Numbered from the stretch's first letter, positions 9,241 to 17,766 are shown. The stretch is 64,000 nucleotides of DNA from Myxococcales bacterium (GCA_012959805.1 DUCN01000062.1:105363-169362); one strand, 5' to 3'. A program made the numbers and translations. Notes: generated from the letters alone by a model not told the origin.

Positions 9241-9636
9241 ATGGCCACATTTATGGCTCCCTATCATGCGCAGTTCTACGCCGTAATGCGCATTGTGTTT
9301 GGCTTCACCTTTCTGTGGCACGGATCTCAGAAATTGCTTGGCTTTCCCGCTGGCGGTCCCGGGGGCATTCCCGATTTTGTCCTCTATGTCGCGGGACCGA
9401 TCGAATTGATCGGTGGTCTGCTCGTCATGATCGGATTGATGACGCGCTGGTCCGCTTTTCTATGTAGCGGGTTGATGGCTGCCGCCTATTGGATGGCTCA
9501 TGGCGCGAAGGCGTTGCTGCCCATTGAGAATGGCGGTGAGCTTTCTGTGCTCTATTGCTTTGTTTTCCTGTTTATTGCTGCACAGGGGGCGGGAATCTGG
9601 AGCGTCGATGGCGCTCGATCGGCAGAGAAAACGTGA
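9241..9636 (+). CDS. DoxX family membrane protein
   Basis: A 131-residue integral membrane protein with four hydrophobic segments. It has the DoxX pattern: an opening helix with RIVFGFTFLWHGSQKLLG, then GGIPDF, a helix GPIELIGGLLVMIGLMTRW, and two more helices. DoxX-type proteins were first linked to thiosulfate:quinone oxidoreductase, but most bacterial members are uncharacterised and tied to membrane redox stress. The ATG at 9241 has a weak site; a second Met four codons in is possible. The stop overlaps the GTG start of the next gene, suggesting coupled translation. Confidence 0.85.
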   Translation: MATFMAPYHAQFYAVMRIVFGFTFLWHGSQKLLGFPAGGPGGIPDFVLYVAGPIELIGGLLVMIGLMTRWSAFLCSGLMAAAYWMAHGAKALLPIENGGELSVLYCFVFLFIAAQGAGIWSVDGARSAEKT

Positions 9637-10070
9637 AGGCAGATCTGAGGCTGGTTTCGGCGGATCATTCTTCTTCCGCTCCAATCGATTCTCGATTGGC
9701 GAGGCTTCTGCGCGCCCTGTCGTCTCTCGCGTCGGTCACGGAGGTGCCCGATCGTCTCGGGCAGAAGTCTGCATCTTCCCCTTCCCCTCCGTCCTCGCCC
9801 GGCCTCGTCGTTGAATTTGACGAGGCATACACGGTTTTCGTGGACGGGCTGGAGGAACTTCCGAGCGAATCTCAAATGATTGCGCTGCAGGCAGTCGATA
9901 CGAAGTTGTCCGCGATGGTCCGGGCGGAGGACGCCGCCCTGTGGACTGTGCAAGCGCGAATCGAGGACCCGTGCTGGATCGAAGTGCGTGTTCTGGTGGT
10001 GGACGCGATGAATGCGTTTTCCTTGCGCGTCGACATGGCGGATGCGCCGCGCGCGAATGATGTGCCATGA
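9633..10070 (+). CDS. Hypothetical protein coupled to DoxX
   Basis: A GTG start (9633-9635) overlaps the DoxX stop (GTGA), giving a 145-residue product. I recognise no family. A Ser/Pro-rich stretch near residues 46-56 separates a helical N-terminus from a C-terminal half with regular strands (LVVEFDEAYTVFVDGL, then CWIEVRVLVVDAMNAF). No membrane segment or signal peptide is seen. The overlap implies an operon with DoxX, but nothing shows a shared function. Confidence 0.55.
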   Translation: MKADLRLVSADHSSSAPIDSRLARLLRALSSLASVTEVPDRLGQKSASSPSPPSSPGLVVEFDEAYTVFVDGLEELPSESQMIALQAVDTKLSAMVRAEDAALWTVQARIEDPCWIEVRVLVVDAMNAFSLRVDMADAPRANDVP

Positions 10071-10091
10071 GGATGGGACGGGGGTGATTCG

Positions 10092-10268
10092 ATGACTCCA
10101 GGATTTGATCCGACCGAGATCGTCGCTTGTGCGATTCGGCCAACTGGCAGTTGGAGCCATCTGGGTTCTCTGATTGGTTTCGTCGTGGCTGCTTGGTTTT
10201 TTTTGCCACGACGCTCTCAGCGCCGCGCGCGGGACGGGGCCTTCAATCAGGCCGGAGGGCCCTCGTGA
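10092..10268 (+). CDS. Candidate small single-pass membrane protein
   Basis: A 58-residue frame begins 22 bases after the preceding gene, with a G-rich stretch ahead of its ATG. It encodes one hydrophobic helix (GSLIGFVVAAWFFLP, about residues 25-39) followed by a strongly basic segment RRSQRRAR, the layout of a small inner-membrane protein with a cytoplasmic tail. Its end overlaps the convergent dihydropteroate synthase gene by 26 bases. It may be chance; comparison with relatives would decide. Confidence 0.35.
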   Translation: MTPGFDPTEIVACAIRPTGSWSHLGSLIGFVVAAWFFLPRRSQRRARDGAFNQAGGPS

Positions 10269-11049
10269 CTTTCAATGCGTCGTCCAGAGCGGCCACGTCA
10301 TGGGTACGCAGAAACGCTGCACCCTCGACGGCGGCATGAAGTTCTGCCGCGAGCGTGGCCGCGCTGATGCGGTCAACCTCCCGGCCAGTGATGGCGCGCA
10401 GAAACGACTTCCTCGACACCGAAATGAACACCGGTCGACCGAATCGTGCTTTCAGCTCTGGGATTCGCTGAAGGACGGCGATCGAGGCTTCGGGATTTCG
10501 GCCGAGGAAGAATCCCATTCCCGGATCGACGATGAGTCGGTCCTCTGCAACGCCAGAACGGACGAGTTCTGTTAGTCGGCGGTCGAAAAACTGATCGATC
10601 GAGGTGAGGACATCCGCCGTGGTAGCTTCCGTCCGCTCTGCTCGTTCGCTTTCGAGCAGCGAATGCACGACGACGAGATGGGCCTTGCTATCGGCGAGTC
10701 GTGAGTGGAGAGCCGGATCTGGAAATCCTCGAATGTCATTTAACATCGCAACGTTTGATTCCATCGCAAACTCGAGGACGGCGGAGTCTGTCGCGTCGAT
10801 GGAGATGGGCCGTTCGCAGCCTTTGACGTCACCCAGAACCTGCGCGAGTCGCTTGATTTGCTCTGCCGCGGGTACGTGCTGGGCATCGGGGTTACTCGAA
10901 GCGGGTCCAAGTTCGAGGTAATCCGCCCCATCGAGTGCCAGCTGGCGCGCATGCGCGATGGCGTCTTCGGGGCGTAGGAACTGGCCACCGTCCGAGAACG
11001 AATCCAGGGTGATGTTGACGATTCCAACGATTTGCGGCGGGCTCTTCAC
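10243..11049 (-). CDS. folP: Dihydropteroate synthase of the Sul (sulfonamide-insensitive) type
   Basis: A 268-residue enzyme joining p-aminobenzoate to the pterin pyrophosphate in folate synthesis. The pterin site is clear: GIVNITLDSFSDGG (9-22), NDIRGFPD (103-110), DPGMG (near 175) and SRKSF (near 211). Several blocks depart from ordinary FolP and match the mobile Sul1/Sul2 enzymes as I recall them: LGPASSNPDA instead of DIGGESTRPG, LVVVHSL instead of MH..G.P, and DPGMGFFLGRNPEAS, two residues longer here than E. coli FolP. Resistance by Sul proteins has been attributed to a short Phe-containing insertion at this site. The start is GTG, with an in-frame TAA four codons upstream. No integron or transposon flanks it. 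Confidence 0.9.
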   Translation of the reverse strand: MKSPPQIVGIVNITLDSFSDGGQFLRPEDAIAHARQLALDGADYLELGPASSNPDAQHVPAAEQIKRLAQVLGDVKGCERPISIDATDSAVLEFAMESNVAMLNDIRGFPDPALHSRLADSKAHLVVVHSLLESERAERTEATTADVLTSIDQFFDRRLTELVRSGVAEDRLIVDPGMGFFLGRNPEASIAVLQRIPELKARFGRPVFISVSRKSFLRAITGREVDRISAATLAAELHAAVEGAAFLRTHDVAALDDALKVTRALRPD

Positions 11050-11094
11050 GGCCTTTTTTTAGCACGGCGCGGACGTGGCGGAAATTCATGCCCT

Positions 11095-11155
11095 GATTGG
11101 TTGGGTTGAATCGTTCGCCATACAAACGTTTCTGATCTTGTGAATTCAACCAATC
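11095..11155. repeat. Inverted repeat in the folP-desaturase intergenic region
   Basis: GATTGGTTG (11095-11103) is repeated inverted as CAACCAATC (11147-11155), 43 bases apart, in the 334-base gap between the divergent dihydropteroate synthase and desaturase genes. The arms are too far apart for a simple terminator; a paired operator is possible. I see no other gene or strong promoter in 11050-11383. Confidence 0.35.
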
Positions 11156-11383
11156 CGCGCCGTTGTCGCAAGATGACTGCTCATCAGACTGCAAGCTGTC
11201 GTGCGGTCTGGATGAACGTTGGCGAGTCTTGATGGCGCGATTCAACTTTTACAACGCTTTTACGGAACGACGGGCTTGGCGCGTTTTCGGAGCTCTGCAT
11301 ATTGGCTACACCTGCGGCGACGTCTGGTCGCATTTAAATTGAATTGGATCGGATTTCGCGCTCAAACCTGAACTGATCAGGAC

Positions 11384-12376
11384 TTGCATCACTTCACGAG
11401 CGTACCCCTCGTAGCCTATGAAGGTCTCACGCCTACCATGACAACGTCCACCATGAACAGCGCGACACTGTTGGATGGTCGCGAATTTTCACCGAATCCC
11501 ATCTCTCCTGATCTCCTTGGCGATTCGCAACCCTCCGCCTCCCTTCGTAATGAGGCACGCGACGCGACCCCGCACGCCGGAACCACGACTGGCCACCTGC
11601 TTCGGTACAAGGCTGATCGACGCTCCGTGACGATGGTAAGTGTGATGTTCGCGGCGCATGCTGCGGTCTTCTTTCTTGTCCCGACATGGCTCGCGGCGCT
11701 CTTCGTGATTCCACTCGCGGTGGGCAGCATGTTTGTTTCTGCCATCAATCATCACCACCAACATTTCAACACGTTTCACTCTTCGTTGAGCAATCGGGTC
11801 TACGACATCGCGCTATCCCTCCAGACAGGGATTGCGCCCTATGCCTGGGTCCTTCATCACAATCTTGGGCATCACCGCAACTATCTCAATCAGCGCCCAA
11901 ACGTGGAGTCTGACGAGTCGAGGTGGACGAAGCGAGACGGATCGCAGATGGGTCGTGTCGAGTACACGATCGACCTACTGCTGCATCATCAACTCGACAT
12001 CATTCGGGTTGGCCTTCGCTACCCGAAATATTTGCGTGCCTTTCTCTGGATGAAGCTGCCGCTCTGGACGGTTCTCGGCCTTGCGCTCTACTGGAACCCC
12101 GTAAACGCGATCCTCGTCATCCTCTTGCCCGGTTTCATTACGCTCGCTCATACTTCCTGGGTGACCTACGGGCATCATGCGGGACTCCGTACGGCGAATC
12201 ACTATGAAGCCAGCATGAACTGCGTGAACCCGCTGTTCAACTATTTGAGCTGTAATCTCGGGTACCACACGGCGCATCACAAACGGCCTGGCGTACATTG
12301 GTCTCAGCTGCCGAAGCTCCACGAAGAGATCAAGTATCGGATCCCGCCAGAGTTGATCGATACGGACTTTTTCTAG
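11384..12376 (+). CDS. Membrane fatty-acid desaturase
   Basis: A 330-residue di-iron membrane desaturase that inserts a double bond into an acyl chain. Three histidine clusters are present: NHHHQHFN (His from residue 123), HHNLGHHRNY (from 158) and HTAHH (295-299), with a further H in the region TYGHH. Hydrophobic pairs lie near residues 85-120 and 215-260. The first ATG (11384) has AGGA five bases upstream; a second ATG at 11438 is also possible because the first 60 residues look disordered. The Rieske ferredoxin gene converges on it with overlapping stop codons and may supply electrons, which is inference only. Confidence 0.88.
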   Translation: MHHFTSVPLVAYEGLTPTMTTSTMNSATLLDGREFSPNPISPDLLGDSQPSASLRNEARDATPHAGTTTGHLLRYKADRRSVTMVSVMFAAHAAVFFLVPTWLAALFVIPLAVGSMFVSAINHHHQHFNTFHSSLSNRVYDIALSLQTGIAPYAWVLHHNLGHHRNYLNQRPNVESDESRWTKRDGSQMGRVEYTIDLLLHHQLDIIRVGLRYPKYLRAFLWMKLPLWTVLGLALYWNPVNAILVILLPGFITLAHTSWVTYGHHAGLRTANHYEASMNCVNPLFNYLSCNLGYHTAHHKRPGVHWSQLPKLHEEIKYRIPPELIDTDFF

Positions 12377-12732
12377 TCTTTCCTTGAATGGTGTCGGGGA
12401 TCGTTCGTTCGACTTCCGGTGTCGATGTGAATCGTGTTTCCGCGAACGTCCACTGCAAAGCAGGGGATGGGGAAGCCGTCGGCGTTCTCGGGGTCGAAGC
12501 CCGTCCGCACATCAAAGGGCCAGCCGTGTGCCTCGCAGATGATGACGCATCCATCGAGTTGACCTTTAGAGAGCGGGAAGCCGGCATGAGGACACGTGTC
12601 TTCCATCGCGAAGACTTGTCCATTCACGTGATAGAGGCCTATGTAGACCTCTTCGACGCAGATGCGCAGGCCACGACCCTCTGGGATGTCGGCTAGATCT
12701 GCGACCGGGACAAATGGCATCCGCTGCTCCAT
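12373..12732 (-). CDS. Rieske [2Fe-2S] ferredoxin
   Basis: A 119-residue soluble Rieske protein. The cluster ligands are C47-P-H49 in CPHAG and C66-E-A-H69 followed by GWPF, the standard CxH/CxxH pair. The N-terminal half has the beta strands typical of small dioxygenase-type ferredoxins. Its TAG stop overlaps the TAG of the desaturase on the other strand. A role as electron carrier to a nearby oxygenase or desaturase is plausible but not shown. Confidence 0.85.
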   Translation of the reverse strand: MEQRMPFVPVADLADIPEGRGLRICVEEVYIGLYHVNGQVFAMEDTCPHAGFPLSKGQLDGCVIICEAHGWPFDVRTGFDPENADGFPIPCFAVDVRGNTIHIDTGSRTNDPRHHSRKD

Positions 12733-12853
12733 GACTCAGTTGGGTTCATTGCTTGTTGGCGCGATTCAGCATGCCGCCTCGCCTAGCTCGAAGGCAAACA
12801 CCGCCGGCTCCAGTCTACCGATAAGGAGTCGTGCGAGGTAGCGTACGCAGTTG

Positions 12854-14317
12854 GTGACCAGCGCGAATTCAAAACTACCAGTCTCCCTCAAGACGTATTT
12901 TGGCATTGGGCAGATCGCAGAGGGCGTCAAGAATACCGGCTTCACCACTTTTCTTCTCTTCTATTACAACTCCGTGCTGGGTCTCTCTGGGACCTACGCG
13001 GGGACCGCGCTACTGATCGCTCTGGTCTTTGATGCAGTGACCGATCCGCTCGTTGGCTCGATCTCAGATACGTTTAAACATCGACTGGGCCGCCGTCATC
13101 CGTTCATGTACGCGTCTGCACTTCCGCTCGCAGTGACGTTTGGTTTGATCTTCAGTCCGCCGGAGGGTCTTGGCCAGACGGGGTTATTCGTCTGGCTGAC
13201 GGTGTTTTCAATTCTGGTTCGTGCCTCGATGACGCTCTATCACGTTCCCCATATGGCACTCGGAGCGGAACTCACGAGCGACTACCAAGAACGGACTGTC
13301 GTCGTGGCGTACCGCTCGGGCTTCGGCGCCCTTGGGATCGCGCTGGTCCTCGGCATTGGTTGGTCCGTTTATTTCCCGGATTCGAATGGCGACATGGGAC
13401 GCTTCAATCCTGCGGCCTATCGAGAATTTGGATGGACGTTCGGCATCGTTATGATGGCGTCGATTCTTCTCTCGGCATGGGGCACTCGATCGGTGATTCC
13501 GAGCTTGCCCGGACCGCGACCGGGTGCGCCGCCCTTTCGTCCACAGCGACTCATAGGAGAGTTCCGCGAGGCCCTCGAGAATCCATCATTTCGCGCGCTG
13601 GTACTCGGTCTTATCGTCTTCTTTGCGACGCGTGGCGTGCAGGATGCACTCGAAGTTCATATGGGCACCTATTTCTGGATTCTGGAATCCTCCCAGATAC
13701 AGCTTCGACAATTCTCTGGAGTGCCGGCGTTCATATTGGGGCTGCCCTTCTGGGTCGCCATGACGCGGTACGTCGACAAGGGCACTGCATTTACCTTCGG
13801 GATCGCGCTGCTGGTGTTCTTCAGCATGCTTTGTCCGGTGCTTCAGATTCTTGGCTGGTATGCGTCACCAGATAGCCCCGCCTACCTCGGGATTTTGATT
13901 GTATGCAACGTGATCGCAGTTTTTGGCGCCACGGCGGGATCGGTCAACGCGGGATCCATGATTGCGGATGTCACGGATGAGCACGAACTCCGTACGGGAC
14001 ATCGGCAGGAAGGAATCTTCTTTGCGGCATTGGCCTTTGCCGTCAAAGCGACGGTGGGGATTGGTCAGTTCGTGGCCGGGGTGAGTCTGGATCTCATCGG
14101 ACTCGCGCCGGGAAGCGCGCCAGTGGCGGTTTCCCCGGAGACCGTGCGATCCCTGGGAATGCTCTACGGGCCTGGCACGGCCATTCTCGGCGTGATTTCC
14201 GTCGTGATTCTGAGCGGATATCGGCTCGACAGGAAGCGTCATGCTGAAGTGATCGAGGCCTTGGCGACACGTCGTGCCACTAAGACCTCATCAACTACAT
14301 CGAAACCCAGTAACTAG
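12854..14317 (+). CDS. MFS transporter of the glycoside-pentoside-hexuronide:cation symporter type
   Basis: A 487-residue polytopic membrane protein with about twelve hydrophobic segments. The N-terminus (YFGIGQIAEGVKN) and the early motif DAVTDPLVGSISDTFKHRLG, followed by GRRHPFMY, are the hallmark of the MelB-like GPH family. Another conserved block is HMALGAELTSDYQERT. Family members import sugars or small organic molecules with a cation; the substrate here is unknown. GTG at 12854 is taken as start; a TTG lies one codon upstream and the ribosome site is weak. Confidence 0.8.
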   Translation: MTSANSKLPVSLKTYFGIGQIAEGVKNTGFTTFLLFYYNSVLGLSGTYAGTALLIALVFDAVTDPLVGSISDTFKHRLGRRHPFMYASALPLAVTFGLIFSPPEGLGQTGLFVWLTVFSILVRASMTLYHVPHMALGAELTSDYQERTVVVAYRSGFGALGIALVLGIGWSVYFPDSNGDMGRFNPAAYREFGWTFGIVMMASILLSAWGTRSVIPSLPGPRPGAPPFRPQRLIGEFREALENPSFRALVLGLIVFFATRGVQDALEVHMGTYFWILESSQIQLRQFSGVPAFILGLPFWVAMTRYVDKGTAFTFGIALLVFFSMLCPVLQILGWYASPDSPAYLGILIVCNVIAVFGATAGSVNAGSMIADVTDEHELRTGHRQEGIFFAALAFAVKATVGIGQFVAGVSLDLIGLAPGSAPVAVSPETVRSLGMLYGPGTAILGVISVVILSGYRLDRKRHAEVIEALATRRATKTSSTTSKPSN

Positions 14318-14360
14318 CATTATTGCGACCTACTCGCCTTGTCGGTCGATGGTGCATCGA

Positions 14361-14669
14361 CTAGTGCTGAGCGAGGGCAGCCGGGTACGTCAATATGGGA
14401 CTTTGGATCGTCACCAGACAGGTTTCGATTTCGCCCAGCATGACCGCTCCGGAACAATCCATCGAGGAAGGTCCAGCCAGTTCTTGAATCGACTGGCCAC
14501 GTCCTAGAGAAATGAATTTTTCGAAAGCGCTATCGAGTTGCATGTTCGTTACTGCTCGGAAAACAGATGCATCGAGTGGTGGCGTGCTTTCGGTGATGTT
14601 GGCGACCGCGAGGCCGCTCCAGCACAGCATAATCAGCGCCGTGAAAATCAAACGTGAGATGAATCGCAT
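14361..14669 (-). CDS. Small exported hypothetical protein
   Basis: A 102-residue protein starting with a clear signal peptide (MRFISRLIFTALIMLCWSGL) and probable cleavage after AVA near residue 23. The mature part has two cysteines (MDCSGAV and IETCLV) that could form a disulfide in the periplasm. AAGGAG lies 13 bases ahead of the ATG at 14669. The open frame continues upstream to 14927, but that part is low-quality. I do not recognise a family. Confidence 0.65.
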   Translation of the reverse strand: MRFISRLIFTALIMLCWSGLAVANITESTPPLDASVFRAVTNMQLDSAFEKFISLGRGQSIQELAGPSSMDCSGAVMLGEIETCLVTIQSPILTYPAALAQH

Positions 14670-15005
14670 AGTGGGGTGGTGGCTCCTTGGGTGGCTCGTA
14701 TCGGATGTCCGATGGCTTGCTTGAGACGTTCTTCCGTACCGATTGGAAAATTCTCGCCAGGAACCAGTAATGCAGTAGCAACCCTTGCTCGCGAGGGCCT
14801 GGAGCCCACCTTGGCGATCCGCAAAGAGCGGACGCCTTACAAAATGTTGCGGCAAAAGAAGAAGGAGGTGAATCTGGATTTCACACGAGGCGGCGCATAC
14901 AGAACGGACTGCTCTGGGAATTGTCACGCGCCGTAGGGTGTGACCGAAGGTCCAGCATGCCCCGGGGTTTTAGGGGGGATGCCTCAGGAATGGCTGCTTG
15001 CCGGA
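14670..15005. other. Gene-free interval
   Basis: About 336 bases between two minus-strand genes. No convincing reading frame, tRNA fold or promoter is seen. It should hold the promoter of the small exported protein. Confidence 0.5.
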
Positions 15006-16097
15006 CTAGAGCGAAATGACGTGTCCGTCGCTGGGATCGATACGGCCGGTGAGGACATCGAGGTAGACGCGTTCCAGGGCTTCGGGGCCATGATGGCGGC
15101 TGACACTGAGCCATTGGTCACTGAACTCGAGGAAGTCGGACCATGCACTGCCGAGTCGTTCTTGCAGACCCGCGCCACCCCAATCTTCGCTCCGCTTGAC
15201 GATTCGTGCCGGTGCAAAGAAGAACTCGGGCTGCGGGCCGGGAAGATCATCGGGCTTCGGCTTCGATTCCCAATGTGTTCCACCAACGGCACACGAGTAT
15301 TTCAGCTGATCGCGAAGTCGCTCATGAATTGCCGCCACGACCTCGCCATTGCCTGCCATGTCGATCATCACGGCCGGACGCTCACTCGGCAATGAAGACA
15401 ACTGGTCATAAGTGATGACCTCGTCGTAGCAGCCGAGGCCGGTGACAAAATCCCGATTTCTTTCGGAGGTCAGCCCGATGACGGGGCCGCGCGCGCGTCG
15501 CTTCAACAGAAAACCAAGAGCGATCGATGTCTTGCTCGAAGCGCTGGTGATGATTGAGCTTTCGGCCCCGTAGAAGTCTTCATCGTCGAAGAGATCATCG
15601 ACCAGGAACGAAGTCATGAAGAGTCCCCGCAAGAGCATGATCTGATCTTCACGATCTTGACTGTAGAGCGCGTCTGCAGTGGTGTAGTTGTAGGTCCGAT
15701 AGACGGGTGCCTGGCTCGCGCGGTGGGCGACGGTGTCGACGATTCCGCTGCCATTGGGTTTGGCGTCGACGATCAGATGGCGACTCATGGGGAAGAATCC
15801 GAAACAGCGAGTGCCGACTTGGACCTCCTCGTTTCGCGAATCGATGACGTCACCAAAGCCCATGGCGGGGATTCGTCCCCAGCGATCCGGCCCGGGAAAG
15901 AAGCCCCAATAGTTGAGTAGATCTCCGGCCGCCGCGTAGGTGATGTTATTAGATGTGAGTGCGAAGCGATCGACCCTGAAAAGGACCTGTCCCGGTTCGA
16001 GCGGGTGAGTCGCGCTGCCCGGTACGAATCGACAATCCCGGAAATCGTCGCGGTTTATCAGGAAGTCGATAGGGGCCAGTTCGTTTTCGGACATCAT
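15006..16097 (-). CDS. DUF2855 family protein (MDR-like fold)
   Basis: A 363-residue protein of the DUF2855 family, distant relatives of medium-chain quinone oxidoreductases. Recognisable parts are FRVDRFALTSNNITYAAAGD near residues 40-60, GRIPAMGFGDVI, FGFFPMSRHLIVDA, and the Rossmann-like stretch SIITSASSKTSIALGFLLKR near 188-207, where the SSKT motif replaces the normal glycine turn. Family function is not established; NAD(P)H binding is inferred. It ends with an ordinary stop and seems to be a single-gene unit. Confidence 0.8.
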   Translation of the reverse strand: MMSENELAPIDFLINRDDFRDCRFVPGSATHPLEPGQVLFRVDRFALTSNNITYAAAGDLLNYWGFFPGPDRWGRIPAMGFGDVIDSRNEEVQVGTRCFGFFPMSRHLIVDAKPNGSGIVDTVAHRASQAPVYRTYNYTTADALYSQDREDQIMLLRGLFMTSFLVDDLFDDEDFYGAESSIITSASSKTSIALGFLLKRRARGPVIGLTSERNRDFVTGLGCYDEVITYDQLSSLPSERPAVMIDMAGNGEVVAAIHERLRDQLKYSCAVGGTHWESKPKPDDLPGPQPEFFFAPARIVKRSEDWGGAGLQERLGSAWSDFLEFSDQWLSVSRHHGPEALERVYLDVLTGRIDPSDGHVISL

Positions 16098-16348
16098 TTC
16101 TCCAGCGGGTGAACGGGACGGCAGAATGCGATGGGTAGGCCGGCGTCGTCGGATGGGTCCGGGCGTCTCGAGAGCATGGCGGATCTCGTGTCGTGGGGGA
16201 CATCATTTTTCAGCCGGGAGGGGAGCTTGCCCCTCGGGATGCGATTTCCGAAAGACTGGTGCCGGTTGACCACGGATCTTTAATTCCCCCCGAAGGGACG
16301 GCATTGTACTTGCGTACGGTCGTGCGCCTTACAGGCAATATTGAAAAC

Positions 16349-16367
16349 GACATTGATTTTCATTTTC
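16349..16367 (+). promoter_or_regulatory. Fur box upstream of bfd
   Basis: GACATTGATTTTCATTTTC matches the 19-base Fur consensus GATAATGATAATCATTATC at 14 positions. It overlaps the -35 element and the spacer of the predicted promoter, so iron-loaded Fur would block transcription of the downstream ferredoxin gene. Matches were counted by eye. Confidence 0.75.
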
Positions 16368-16381
16368 TTTATGAATATGAT
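16353..16381 (+). promoter_or_regulatory. Sigma-70-type promoter of bfd
   Basis: TTGATT (16353-16358) and TATGAT (16376-16381) are separated by exactly 17 bases, in an AT-rich island in an otherwise GC-rich sequence. Transcription would start near 16388, about 26 bases before the ATG at 16414. Confidence 0.65.
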
Positions 16382-16413
16382 GCCGATGTCTAAGAGAGCC
16401 AAAGAGAGATTCG

Positions 16414-16647
16414 ATGATCGTATGTGAATGCAGCGGAGTCACCGAACGCCAGATTCGCCGAATCGTGCGCGAAGGCGCTTGTTCGACGCGTGACGTTGCC
16501 CGGGCGACCGGTGCGGGAATGAGCTGCGGCGATTGTCGTTCGAACGTCAAGAAAGTCGTCGACGGAGCCATCGCGAAGGAATTTGAATCCGGCCAGTCGC
16601 TGCAACCGACGGTCGTGCTGACGATGGCGACGACCGTCGAAAGTTAG
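16414..16647 (+). CDS. bfd: Bacterioferritin-associated ferredoxin-like [2Fe-2S] protein
   Basis: A 77-residue protein with the BFD-type [2Fe-2S] cluster motif: C4-x-C6, then C38-x-x-C41, with the typical TERQIRRIV helix between. Bfd reduces bacterioferritin to release stored iron and is induced by iron starvation. The Fur box just upstream fits that exactly. No bacterioferritin gene lies in the window, so its partner must be elsewhere. The roughly 20-residue C-terminal tail after residue 57 is a little longer than minimal Bfd. Confidence 0.85.
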   Translation: MIVCECSGVTERQIRRIVREGACSTRDVARATGAGMSCGDCRSNVKKVVDGAIAKEFESGQSLQPTVVLTMATTVES

Positions 16648-16695
16648 GCGCCAGATGACGACCGGTCATCGCTCATGAGTAGAGGCCGCGTCTCC

Positions 16696-17766
16696 CTAGA
16701 TCGACTTGAAACCCAACATCTTCATGTCTACGCGGTTCTGCAATTCCTCGCCAGAGACGAATCGCTGGACGTTGTCCAGGAATAGATCGAAGACATCATC
16801 GACGTAGTGGTCCAGCGAGACGGACGAATGCGCCGAGATGTACACGTTCGGGATGTCCCATAGCGGACTGGCTGGATCCAGTGGTTCGGGTTCGAAGACG
16901 TCGAGAATGGCGGCCGCGAGTGGCTCCTCGAGCATCACGCGAGCTAGTTCACTTTCATCCAGCAGACTTCCGCGAGCGACGTTGACGAGCACGGCATGCC
17001 GCGGAAGCGCAGCCAATGCTTTCGCGTCCATCAGATGATGGGTTTCAGGGGTTGCCGGGGCCGCAATGACGACCGCGTCGCATCCACCCAGCATCGTGTG
17101 CAGCTCGTCGGCCGCAAAGAGTTGGTCGACGTAGGGGGACTGCTCACCGCTTCTTGCGCTCCGTCGTAGGCCGAGTGTGCGGCAACCCATGGCCCGAGCG
17201 CGGACCGCGACCGCACGTCCAATGTGCCCAAGGCCCACGATGCCAATGGTCGAGCCCGAAAAGGTCCTCCCGTAGCTTCGCTTGAAGAGATGGGCCTGCT
17301 GAAATTCATCGGCCGCGCGAAATCGCTTGAAGACCTGGAGAAGCCGACCAATCACCCATTCGGACATCGAGGTTGCTGCAACCCCGGCGGAGTTCGTCAG
17401 AACGACCTTGTGCGGGTCGATGCCGGCTTCTGCGAATTGCTCGACACCAGCACCGGAGCCCTGGATCCAAGCCAGATTGGGTGCGCGGCGGTCGAGCTGG
17501 TCTGGCGTGTGGAGCGTTATCAACACGTGTGAGCGCGCCAAGGCTGCCTCCCGCTCAGCCGCCACACTTGTCGCCCAAGGAGGAGGTTCGGGGTACGCGA
17601 CATGGGCCGCCACGTCTGCCCAGCTCGCGTCGGGGTCGATGGGCAGGACAACGGGCTCGACGAACGGGACTTCACGCAAGCGAGCAAGGAATCGCTCGTC
17701 GGCAAAAGGCGGAAAACCAAGGCAGACAACTAGAGGATGATCCTTCGTGAACTTCAATTTCTGCAA
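16696..17766 (-). CDS. D-2-hydroxyacid dehydrogenase (NAD-binding)
   Basis: A 356-residue member of the phosphoglycerate/glyoxylate reductase family, which interconverts 2-keto and D-2-hydroxy acids. The NAD turn GIVGLGHIG is near residues 175-183. The catalytic set is Arg in NVARGSLLDE (about 265), Glu in DVFEPEPL (about 292) and His in ISAHSS (about 313). The only in-frame ATG (17856) adds 30 residues of unlikely sequence, while the TTG at 17766 has AGGAG eight bases upstream, so I start there. The substrate is not predictable. Confidence 0.82.
   Translation of the reverse strand: MQKLKFTKDHPLVVCLGFPPFADERFLARLREVPFVEPVVLPIDPDASWADVAAHVAYPEPPPWATSVAAEREAALARSHVLITLHTPDQLDRRAPNLAWIQGSGAGVEQFAEAGIDPHKVVLTNSAGVAATSMSEWVIGRLLQVFKRFRAADEFQQAHLFKRSYGRTFSGSTIGIVGLGHIGRAVAVRARAMGCRTLGLRRSARSGEQSPYVDQLFAADELHTMLGGCDAVVIAAPATPETHHLMDAKALAALPRHAVLVNVARGSLLDESELARVMLEEPLAAAILDVFEPEPLDPASPLWDIPNVYISAHSSVSLDHYVDDVFDLFLDNVQRFVSGEELQNRVDMKMLGFKSI

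Noticed and set aside
10192..10204. T-run after folP as a terminator
   Set aside because: No stable stem precedes it in either direction, and it lies inside a candidate small membrane-protein frame.
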